Of a stretch of DNA of 64,000 bases, positions 16,864 through 24,294 are shown in pieces. The position numbers and the translations under genes are program-made. The DNA comes from Bradyrhizobium sp. 170 (lineage in GTDB: Bacteria; Pseudomonadota; Alphaproteobacteria; Rhizobiales; Xanthobacteraceae), in contig NZ_CP064703.1 in assembly GCF_023101085.1 (NCBI RefSeq), forward strand, positions 434,001 to 498,000. Direction: 5' to 3'. The notes below the pieces were generated by a model that saw only the letters and a program-made list of their open reading frames with translations, did no database searches and was not told the DNA's origin. Within the stretch, counting starts at the first letter, position 1. Each line of letters begins with the position of its first letter.

Positions 16864-16967
16864 CGTCATTCCGGGGCGATGCGTAGCGTCGAACCCGGAA
16901 TCCAATTCTCATCAAATCTACGGCTCGATCTATTCCGGGTTCGCGCTGCGCGCGCCCCGGAATGACG
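16864..16967. repeat. Palindromic repeat, family E (CGTCATTCCGGGGCG)
   Basis: The outer arms CGTCATTCCGGGGCG and CGCCCCGGAATGACG are reverse complements, with inner arms ACCCGGAAT and ATTCCGGGT. It occupies the gap between the convergent dehydrogenase and desaturase genes, starting two bases after the dehydrogenase stop. A second copy lies at 39964-40069. Confidence 0.9.
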
Positions 16968-16991
16968 AACAGCAGACTCGGCTCGCTCCTG

Positions 16992-17732
16992 CTACGGCCG
17001 GCGATCATACACATCCTGAAACAGCAGCATGCGTGACAGATGGCGCTCATTATGCCCAGGGAAGCCGCATTGCGTGGCAAAATCGTCGGCGTCGCGATAG
17101 GTACCGAACAGCCGGTCCCAGATCGGCAGATCGCCAAAGTTGCCGGCGTGGACGTCGAGTTCGTGATGCAGCGAGTGCAGCTCCGGGGTCTGGATGAAAT
17201 ATTTCAGCCATGGCGGCGACTTGAAATTGGAGTGATAGAAGAACTCGCCGGTCGCGGCGAACACATTGAACCACATCGCGCCCTCCAGCGAGCAGCCCAG
17301 CAGCGGATAGAGCACGGCAGCCGCAAGCGCGCTGTCGGCGAGGATCTCGACCGGGTGCTTGTAGAACGAGGTGATGGTCTCGATCCGGGCCGGCGAATGG
17401 TGCACCTGATGGAACAGCACCCACCACCCGTTCATGTGGCGGAGCCGGTGCCACCAGTAGAAAAAGAAAGTGCCGACCAGCCAGCCGATAAGGCCTTCGA
17501 GCACCGGCAGCCGCAGCGCCTCCAGATCGAACAGTGACGCGTTACCGAACAGCTTCGTCCACAGCGTGCTGGTCGAGAGCGTAATGCCGACCTGAAACAT
17601 GGTGACAATCAGGGCGCGGCCGTACCAGCCCGGCGCATTGGGCAGTTCGCGGCCCGGCGCGACCCGTTCCAGGATCAGGAACGCGGCGGCCGCCAGGGCG
17701 ATCAGCAGCGAAGTCAGGATGAGCGTTGTCAT
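16992..17732 (-). CDS. Sterol desaturase / fatty acid hydroxylase family membrane protein
   Basis: A 246-residue integral membrane di-iron oxygenase-type protein. Hydrophobic segments lie at about 3-20, 38-55, 75-95 and 130-150. The histidine clusters that bind the two irons are visible: HRLRH at about 95-99, HQVHH at about 109-113 and HSLHHELDVH near 190. Members hydroxylate or desaturate sterols, fatty acids or ether lipids. The substrate here is not readable. It is transcribed alone between a dehydrogenase and a LuxR regulator. Confidence 0.85.
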   Translation of the reverse strand: MTTLILTSLLIALAAAAFLILERVAPGRELPNAPGWYGRALIVTMFQVGITLSTSTLWTKLFGNASLFDLEALRLPVLEGLIGWLVGTFFFYWWHRLRHMNGWWVLFHQVHHSPARIETITSFYKHPVEILADSALAAAVLYPLLGCSLEGAMWFNVFAATGEFFYHSNFKSPPWLKYFIQTPELHSLHHELDVHAGNFGDLPIWDRLFGTYRDADDFATQCGFPGHNERHLSRMLLFQDVYDRRP

Positions 17733-17846
17733 GGCGAAACACCTTGTGTGAGTGCCCCCGCGCCGGAGTGAAGCTCCGGGTCGCAGGTTCGCCGTAACAA
17801 CAGCACCGACGATGCCATCCGGTCGATGACACGTACGTGCTAAGAC

Positions 17847-18641
17847 CTATTTGAGGGCCGCAATCAGCTGGCTGCGCTTGGTGATGCCCAGCCGTTCATA
17901 GATGCCGCGGAAATGATTTCCGACGGTGTTTTCGGAGATGCCAAGGCGCACGGCGATCGTCTTGTCCGGCAGGCCCATCAGCGCCAGATCGACCAATTGT
18001 CTCTGCCGGTCGGTGAGTTTCGTGAGGTCGAGCGATGAACCCGCCACTTGCTCCGTGGCGAGAAACAGTGCGTGAAGCACCGGCGCGATGAGATTGAGTG
18101 AAGCCCGCGTGCGGTCTGGATGGTCGGCCGCAACGCCGGAAAAGCTGATATAGGTCCCGGCATTGGCGAACGGGTCGACGACACCGTGCGCGGCGACGAC
18201 GCCAAGCGAGAACCGCTTGATCTCTTCGAGTTCACGCTCGGTGGCGAAAGGTGGCGGGCATGAGGGGTCGAGGATGAAGGCCGCGCGGTTTTGCACCCAC
18301 CATGCGAAGCATCCCCGCGATGTCAGATTGAACGCATCTTCGAGGCTTGCAATGAACTCAGCTTGATGGCCGCTCGTCACCAGGTTTTGCATCCGGATAC
18401 GACCGCCGGACAGCCGGCCATAACCGCCGAGGAATCGCTGGAACGGGAAAAAGTCGCGCAGCGGCCCTTCAACCCAACTCAAAATCTGGGCTTCGTTCAT
18501 CGATCCCGCGGGAACCGCGCTCAATGCACCGATCCAGGCTTTCAGATCCAGAGCGGACGGGTCTGCCACGACACTGGCCGCTTTGCCCTGTCCAGGGTCG
18601 CCCGTTCTCGCACCTCGCAATCGCTGCCCCGATTTTCGCAT
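17847..18641 (-). CDS. LuxR-family transcriptional regulator
   Basis: About 264 residues. The C-terminal 65 residues form a LuxR helix-turn-helix (LTDRQRQLVDLALMGLPDKT, then LGISENTVGNHFRGIYERLG). The N-terminal 190 residues do not look like a receiver or a classic acyl-homoserine-lactone domain; they may be a sensing domain of unknown ligand. The ATG at 18641 is chosen for its upstream GGAGCGGGGG; alternatives in frame are an ATG at 18668 and a TTG at 18719. It is divergent from the second acyl-CoA dehydrogenase, which it might regulate (position only). Confidence 0.82.
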   Translation of the reverse strand: MRKSGQRLRGARTGDPGQGKAASVVADPSALDLKAWIGALSAVPAGSMNEAQILSWVEGPLRDFFPFQRFLGGYGRLSGGRIRMQNLVTSGHQAEFIASLEDAFNLTSRGCFAWWVQNRAAFILDPSCPPPFATERELEEIKRFSLGVVAAHGVVDPFANAGTYISFSGVAADHPDRTRASLNLIAPVLHALFLATEQVAGSSLDLTKLTDRQRQLVDLALMGLPDKTIAVRLGISENTVGNHFRGIYERLGITKRSQLIAALK

Positions 18642-18846
18642 TTGCCCCCGCTCCGCCGCCGCGTTCATCCTAGGATGAAACCGGCCGCGCCACCAGATTG
18701 CCGGCGGCAGAAGCGGCAACCTCGATGCCGCTGTGGACAGCTACTCAGCGCAAGTTCGCTACGGCCCTTTTCGGCATCTTGCCGCCGCGTGCTACAAAGG
18801 GCTCGCAATGTTCGTCCCGCGCACGGAATGACGAGAGGCACGGTTC

Positions 18847-20001
18847 ATGCTGTTTACCGCCGATCACGACGAACCTCGCCGTATCTTGCAGAAGTTCATC
18901 GCAGCGGAGATCAATCCCTTCGTTGATGAATGGGAGAACAACGACATCTTCCCGGCGCATGAGCTGTTCAAGAAGCTCGGCGATCTCGGCTTCCTCGGCC
19001 TCAACAAGCCGGTCGAATTCGGCGGCCAGGGGCTCGATTACTCCTACGCGCTCATGATGGCCGAAGAGCTCGGCGCCATCACCTGCGGCGGCGTGCCGAT
19101 GGCGATCGGGGTGCAGACCGACATGGCTACGCCGGCGCTGGCGCGGTTCGGCTCGGATGAAGTGCGACGCGAGTTTCTTAGCCCCGCGATTGCGGGAGAT
19201 GCGGTCGCCTGTATCGGTGTTTCAGAGCCCGGCGCCGGTTCCGACGTCGCCTCGATCAAGACCCAGGCACGTTCCGACGGCGACGATTACGTCATCAATG
19301 GCGGCAAGATGTGGATCACCAATGGCGTGCAGGCCGACTGGATCTGCCTGCTCGCCAACACCAGTGACGACCAGGTCCATCGCAACAAGTCGCTGATCTG
19401 CGTGCCGATGAAAGCCAAGGGCGTGCAGGTCGCGCGCAAGCTCGACAAAATGGGCATGCGCTCGTCCGATACCGCGCAGATTTTCTTCGACAATGTCCGG
19501 GTGCCCAAGCGCAACCGCATCGGCGAGGAGGGCAAGGGTTTTACCTACCAGATGGTGCAGTTCCAGGAGGAGCGGCTGTGGGGCGCGGCCGCGTGCCTCA
19601 AGGCGCATGAATTCATCATCGGCGAGACGATCGAATACACCCGCAACCGCAAGGCGTTTGGCAAATCGATCCTCGACAACCAGACCGTCCATTTCAAGTT
19701 GGCGGAGATGCAGACCGAGGTGGAACTGCTGCGCGCGCTGATCTACCGCGCCGCCGAGGCGCTGGTTGCGGGCGAGGACGTGACACGGCTCGCCACCATG
19801 GCCAAACTGAAGGCGGGGCGCTTGGGCCGCGAGTTGACCGACGCCTGCCTGCAGTTCTGGGGCGGCATGGGCTTTATGAACGAGACGCCAGTCAGCCGCG
19901 CCTATCGCGACAGCCGCCTGACCTCGATCGGCGGCGGCGCCGACGAGGTGATGCTGACGGTGCTGTGCAAGATGATGGGCACGCTGCCGAAAAACAAATA
20001 G
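18847..20001 (+). CDS. Acyl-CoA dehydrogenase
   Basis: A 384-residue flavoenzyme of the acyl-CoA dehydrogenase family. Conserved parts include CIGVSEPGAGSDVASIKTQA, the FAD/ETF-contact region KAFGKSILDNQTVHFKLAEM and the C-terminal YRDSRLTSIGGGADEVM. Compared with the paralogue at 15708-16862 it has the same length but clearly different sequence, so they probably act on different substrates or different steps. It is followed 32 bases later by a GST gene, and the two may be co-transcribed. An AGAGG Shine-Dalgarno precedes the ATG. Confidence 0.9.
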   Translation: MLFTADHDEPRRILQKFIAAEINPFVDEWENNDIFPAHELFKKLGDLGFLGLNKPVEFGGQGLDYSYALMMAEELGAITCGGVPMAIGVQTDMATPALARFGSDEVRREFLSPAIAGDAVACIGVSEPGAGSDVASIKTQARSDGDDYVINGGKMWITNGVQADWICLLANTSDDQVHRNKSLICVPMKAKGVQVARKLDKMGMRSSDTAQIFFDNVRVPKRNRIGEEGKGFTYQMVQFQEERLWGAAACLKAHEFIIGETIEYTRNRKAFGKSILDNQTVHFKLAEMQTEVELLRALIYRAAEALVAGEDVTRLATMAKLKAGRLGRELTDACLQFWGGMGFMNETPVSRAYRDSRLTSIGGGADEVMLTVLCKMMGTLPKNK

Positions 20002-20033
20002 AAGCCCGATCGGAACTTACGAGGGGATGCCTG

Positions 20034-20690
20034 ATGATCACGCTCTATCACTGCGACGGCGCACGCTCATTCCGTCCGCTCTGGATGCTCGAAGAGATGG
20101 GCTTGCCCTATGAGCTGAAAATGCTGCCGTTCCCGCCACGGGTGTTCGCCAAGGAGTATCTTGCGATCAATCCGCTCGGCACCATTCCCTTCATGATCGA
20201 CGGCGAGACCAAGATGACGGAGTCCTCTGGTATCTGTTATTATCTGGGCACCAAATATGGTCCGACACCGCTGGTGATCGGGCAGGACGATCCGGCCTAC
20301 GGCGCCTTCCTGAACTGGATGTATTTCAGCGACGCCACACTGACCTTTCCGCAAACGCTGGTGCTGAGATACAGCCAGCTCGAACCGGAGGAGCGGCGGA
20401 ACCCGCAGGTGGCCGGCGATTACGCGAAATGGTTCTTGGGCCGGCTGCGTGCTGTCGAGGCAGCTACCGCAAATGCCGAAACATTGTGCGCCGGCCGGTT
20501 CACTGGGGCCGATATCGTCAACGGCTATGCGTTGCGGCTGGCGGGCAATATCGGGCTCGCGAAGGATTTCGGGCCGAATGTCGCCGCCTATTGGGCCAGG
20601 TTGCAGGAACGTGACGGGTATCAGCGCGCCGTTGCGGCGGAGCGCAAGGCCGGTATTGAACAGAATGTGGCGCCACGGATCCGGGCCTGA
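20034..20690 (+). CDS. Glutathione S-transferase family protein
   Basis: A 218-residue two-domain GST. The N-terminal thioredoxin-like half (MITLYHCDGARSFRPLWML, then NPLGTIPFMIDGETKMTES) contains the cis-Pro and the Glu-Ser pair that bind glutathione. The C-terminal helical half runs from about residue 88. The ATG at 20034 is chosen because the fold starts there; the frame extends into the preceding gene. Members conjugate or isomerise electrophilic substrates. It sits in an acyl-CoA catabolism cluster, where GSTs sometimes serve as isomerases, but no specific role can be given. Confidence 0.88.
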   Translation: MITLYHCDGARSFRPLWMLEEMGLPYELKMLPFPPRVFAKEYLAINPLGTIPFMIDGETKMTESSGICYYLGTKYGPTPLVIGQDDPAYGAFLNWMYFSDATLTFPQTLVLRYSQLEPEERRNPQVAGDYAKWFLGRLRAVEAATANAETLCAGRFTGADIVNGYALRLAGNIGLAKDFGPNVAAYWARLQERDGYQRAVAAERKAGIEQNVAPRIRA

Positions 20691-20804
20691 AAGGCGCCGA
20701 TCCAGGCCTTCGAATTAACCTTTCCCGGTCGGTGACAGTCCCCCAATTTCCGCTATGGTTGACCCCGTCGCAGCGGCCAAAGAGCCGCGCGAGGAGGACG
20801 AGCC

Positions 20805-21623
20805 ATGGACGATGTCGGCCACAAATCCGGCCATCTGATGCTGATCACCCCGGAGCGCGTGTTCTACGCCGGCCTGCTCGGCCGGCCCCGGCAACGCTGC
20901 TCGGGCGGGTTCAACATCTATGTTGCACTCGAGGGCGGTCTCTGGCTCACCACCGCCGATGGCCGCGAGAGCCATGGTGAAATGGTCGCCCTGTTGCCGA
21001 ACATCAGGCACACCATCGCCAGCGATTATCGTTCGGTGCTCAGCGTGGTGATCGAGCCGGAGAGCGTTCGTCCCGGCGCGCTCGAAGATCTCGCCCGGCG
21101 TCTCGCGGGTCCTGAAGGCACGGCTTTCGCCAGCCGCATTCGCGCCGCCTATCGCGAACTGCGCGAGCATCACGCCAATGATTTTTCCAGCGCCGAGTTC
21201 GATCTGCTGTGCCTCGGCGAGGCCCTGCCGCAGCGCGAACTCGATGCCCGCGTGGGGCGCGCCATTGTGCAGATCGGAAAATTCTGCGGCGAGCCGGTGA
21301 CGGCCGCGAGTTGCGCCGCGGAGGCGGGACTATCCCCGTCGCGTTTCCTGCATTTGTTCAAGGAAGAGACCGGCATTTCCTTCCGGTCGTTCCGCGCCTG
21401 GAAACGGGCGCGGCATCTGCTGCATTTCGCCAACCAGGACATCAACCTTGCGCATCTCGCGCAGGATATCGGCTATCCCGACTCCACGCATTTCAGCCAC
21501 TCGATCCGCCGCTTCTATGGCTTGAAGCCGCGAGCGATCTTTTCAGGTTCGCGCGACCTGGCGATCTATAGCCACCGCCATGCCGCCGCCGGCAATAGCG
21601 GGTTGACGCAAGAAGCCGGCTGA
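20805..21623 (+). CDS. AraC-family transcriptional regulator
   Basis: A 272-residue activator-type regulator. The N-terminal part, about 10-130, is cupin-like (GGFNIYVALEGGLWL, GEMVALLPNIRHTI). The C-terminal part, about 155-255, holds the two helix-turn-helix units (AASCAAEAGLSPSRFLHLFK and LAHLAQDIGYPDSTHFSHSI). GGAGG precedes the ATG at a good distance. It lies inside the catabolic cluster, just upstream of the beta-keto acid cleavage enzyme, and is the most likely local regulator of the genes from 21690 to 26276. The inducer is unknown. Confidence 0.88.
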   Translation: MDDVGHKSGHLMLITPERVFYAGLLGRPRQRCSGGFNIYVALEGGLWLTTADGRESHGEMVALLPNIRHTIASDYRSVLSVVIEPESVRPGALEDLARRLAGPEGTAFASRIRAAYRELREHHANDFSSAEFDLLCLGEALPQRELDARVGRAIVQIGKFCGEPVTAASCAAEAGLSPSRFLHLFKEETGISFRSFRAWKRARHLLHFANQDINLAHLAQDIGYPDSTHFSHSIRRFYGLKPRAIFSGSRDLAIYSHRHAAAGNSGLTQEAG

Positions 21624-21689
21624 TGCCGGACGCATGATCGCGCCGGGTATTTTCGCGATCCCTCGCGTCCCGCTTTCGAAGGTTGATCC

Positions 21690-22556
21690 ATGGGCGACAA
21701 GGCCGTCATTACCTGCGCGCTGAACGGCGTGCTGACCGACCCGAAGCAGCACAACGTGCCGGTCACGCCGGAGCAGATGGCGCGCGAGGCCAGGGCCGCG
21801 TTTAACGCCGGCGCCAGCATCATGCATGTTCATTTGCGCCAGCAGGAGCCGAACAAGGGGCACCTGCCGTCCTGGGACGTCAACGTCAGCAAGGAAATCC
21901 AGCAGGCGATTCGCGAGGCCTGCCCCGGCGTCATCATCAACCACACCACGGGCACGTCGGGGCCCAAATATCAGGGCGCGCTCGACTGCGTGCGCGAGAC
22001 GAGACCCGAGATTGCGGCCTGCAACGCCGGCTCGCTGAACTATCTGAAGGTGAAGTCCGACAACACCTGGGCCTGGCCGCCGATGATGTTCGATAACGCG
22101 GTCGAGAAGGTGCAGGACTATCTCGACGTGATGAAGGAAGCAGGCACGATTCCCGAATTCGAATGCTTCGACGTCGGCATCGTTCGCTGCGTCGGCATGT
22201 ACCGGCAGACCGGAATGTATTCCGGCCCGCTCGAATATAATTTTGTGATGGGCGTCGCCTCCGGCATGCCCGCCGACCCGGACCTGCTGCCGATCCTGTT
22301 GAAGCTGAAGCTGCCGGAAGCGCATTGGCAGGTGACTGCGATCGGTCGCGCCGAAATCTGGCCGCTGCACCAACGCTGCGCCGATCTCGGCGGGCATCTC
22401 CGCACCGGACTGGAAGATACTTTCTATCTCGCCGACGGCACCAAGGTGACCTCGAACGGGCAGTTGATAGAGGAAGTCGCCGCCTGCGCGCGCCGTGCTG
22501 GCCGCGAGATCGCAAGCCCGGCGGAGGCCCGGCAGATTTTCGGGACAAGGCATTAA
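21690..22556 (+). CDS. Beta-keto acid cleavage enzyme (BKACE / Kce family)
   Basis: A 288-residue TIM-barrel enzyme of the family typified by 3-keto-5-aminohexanoate cleavage enzyme. Members react a beta-keto acid with acetyl-CoA to give acetoacetate and a new CoA ester, using a divalent metal. The metal-binding pair His46/His48 is seen in IMHVHLR, and the later motif GGHLRTGLED matches the family barrel. The substrate class is set by residues I cannot evaluate by eye. It lies between an AraC regulator and a biotin-dependent carboxylase. This pairing suggests a pathway ending in acetoacetate plus a CoA ester; that is inference. Confidence 0.88.
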   Translation: MGDKAVITCALNGVLTDPKQHNVPVTPEQMAREARAAFNAGASIMHVHLRQQEPNKGHLPSWDVNVSKEIQQAIREACPGVIINHTTGTSGPKYQGALDCVRETRPEIAACNAGSLNYLKVKSDNTWAWPPMMFDNAVEKVQDYLDVMKEAGTIPEFECFDVGIVRCVGMYRQTGMYSGPLEYNFVMGVASGMPADPDLLPILLKLKLPEAHWQVTAIGRAEIWPLHQRCADLGGHLRTGLEDTFYLADGTKVTSNGQLIEEVAACARRAGREIASPAEARQIFGTRH

Positions 22557-22559
22557 TGC

Positions 22560-22664
22560 CGTCATTGCGAGCGACGCGAAGCAATCCATCGTGTCGCACA
22601 GAAAGATTGCTTCGGCGCTTCGCTCCCTTGCACAAACGCTTCGCGTTTGTCGCAGGCAATGACG
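22560..22664. repeat. Palindromic repeat, family B, with an internal extra hairpin
   Basis: The outer arms CGTCATTGCGAGCGACGCGA and GCAATGACG match the family found at 5549-5627 and 35122-35200. The right arm is interrupted by an extra segment, ACAAACGCTTCGCGTTTGT (22632-22650), which is itself a hairpin. It lies in the same-strand gap between the BKACE and carboxylase genes and ends 14 bases before the carboxylase start. Confidence 0.82.
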
Positions 22665-22677
22665 AGCAGGAGAGTTT

Positions 22678-24294
22678 ATGGCCGTAATCGACTCGACGAT
22701 CGCAACCGGCAGCGCGGCCTTTAAGGCCAATCGCGAGGGCATGGTGGCGCTGATCGCGCGGATGCGTGCCCTCGAAGATCGCACGCGGGCGGCATCCGCG
22801 GCCGCCAAGGACCGCTTCCACAAGCGCGGACAGTTGCTACCGCGCGAGCGCGTGGCGCTGGTGCTCGATCCCGGCTCGCCCTTCGTCGAACTGTCGGCGC
22901 TCGCCGGCTACATGTTCGACGTCCCGGATGCGGACAAGAGCGTGCCCGGCGGCGGCGTGATCGCCGGCATCGGTTTCGTCTCCGGCATCCGCTGCATGGT
23001 CAGCGCCAATGATTCCGGCATCGATGCCGGCGCGCTGCAACCGTACGGCCTCGACAAGACGCTGCGGGTGCAGGAACTGGCGCTGGAAAACAAGCTACCT
23101 TACGTGCAGCTGGTCGAAAGCGCCGGCGCCAATCTGCTGCGCTACCGGGTCGAGGACTTTATTCGCGGCGGCAACATCTTTCGCAACCTGGCGCGGCTGT
23201 CGGCGGCAGGTTTGCCTGTCGTCACCGTGACGCATGGTTCGTCGACCGCGGGCGGCGCCTATCAGACCGGACTTTCCGACTACATCGTGATGGTGCGTGG
23301 CCGCACCCGCGCGTTCCTCGCCGGGCCGCCGCTGTTGAAAGCCGCGACGGGCGAGATTGCGACCGAGGAAGAACTCGGCGGCGCCGAGATGCATACCTCG
23401 ATTTCAGGTCTCGGCGACTATCTGGCCGAAGACGATCGCGATGCGCTGCGCATCGCGCGCGACATCATGGCCAATCTGGAGTGGGACCGGCCGAAGCCAG
23501 CGCCAGAATCGTTCAAGCCGCCACGCTACGATGCGGAGGAACTGCTTGGCATCATGCCGATGGATCACAAGCGGCCGGTGGACATGCGCCAGGCTATCGC
23601 GCGGTTTGTCGACGATTCCGACTTCACCGAGTTCGGCGCCAATTACGGTCCCGCTACCGTATGCGGTCATGCCCGCATCGAAGGGCAGGCGATCGGGATC
23701 ATCAGCAACAACGGCCCGCTCGACGTGCCCGGCGCCAACAAGGCGACGCACTTCATTCAGGCCTGCTGCCAGTCGCGCACGCCGATTCTGTATATGAACA
23801 ACACGACGGGTTACATGGTCGGCAAGGCGTATGAGGAGGCCGGCATGATCAAGCACGGCTCCAAGATGATCCAGGCGGTGACCTCGGCTACCGTGCCGCA
23901 AATCACGATCTATTGCGGCGCCTCTTTCGGCGCCGGCAATTACGGCATGTGCGGGCGCGGCTTTCATCCGCGATTCTGTTTCGCCTGGCCGAACGCCAAG
24001 ACCGCGGTGATGGGCGGCGAGCAGGCCGCCGAAACCATGGCGATCGTGACCGAGGCTGCGGCGGCGCGGCGCGGCAAGCCGATCGAGAAGGAGAAGCTCG
24101 ATGCGATGAAGGCGCAGATCACCGGCGTGTTCGACGGCCAGATGGACGTGTTCTCGACCAGCGCGCGCGTCCTTGATGATGGGGTTATTGACCCGCGCGA
24201 TACCCGCAGCGTGCTTTCCGAAGTGCTGGCGATCTGTCGTGAGGCCGAGGCCCGCACGCCCCAGCGCATGCAGTTCTCGGTCGCGCGGCCATGA
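22678..24294 (+). CDS. Biotin-dependent acyl-CoA carboxylase, carboxyltransferase (beta) subunit
   Basis: A 538-residue carboxyltransferase of the crotonase-like fold, the usual length for methylcrotonyl/geranyl-type beta subunits. Seen motifs include VESAGANL, GSSTAGGAYQTGLSDYIVMV and FLAGPPLLKAATGEI in the N-half, and NNGPLDVPGANKATHFIQ and GAGNYGMCGRGFHPRF in the C-half. It moves CO2 from carboxybiotin to an acyl-CoA. The FLAGPP-LLKAATGE pattern resembles methylcrotonyl/geranyl-CoA enzymes more than propionyl-CoA ones, but the substrate is not proven. AGGAGA precedes the ATG. It overlaps the alpha subunit by four bases (ATGA), indicating translational coupling. Confidence 0.9.
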   Translation: MAVIDSTIATGSAAFKANREGMVALIARMRALEDRTRAASAAAKDRFHKRGQLLPRERVALVLDPGSPFVELSALAGYMFDVPDADKSVPGGGVIAGIGFVSGIRCMVSANDSGIDAGALQPYGLDKTLRVQELALENKLPYVQLVESAGANLLRYRVEDFIRGGNIFRNLARLSAAGLPVVTVTHGSSTAGGAYQTGLSDYIVMVRGRTRAFLAGPPLLKAATGEIATEEELGGAEMHTSISGLGDYLAEDDRDALRIARDIMANLEWDRPKPAPESFKPPRYDAEELLGIMPMDHKRPVDMRQAIARFVDDSDFTEFGANYGPATVCGHARIEGQAIGIISNNGPLDVPGANKATHFIQACCQSRTPILYMNNTTGYMVGKAYEEAGMIKHGSKMIQAVTSATVPQITIYCGASFGAGNYGMCGRGFHPRFCFAWPNAKTAVMGGEQAAETMAIVTEAAAARRGKPIEKEKLDAMKAQITGVFDGQMDVFSTSARVLDDGVIDPRDTRSVLSEVLAICREAEARTPQRMQFSVARP

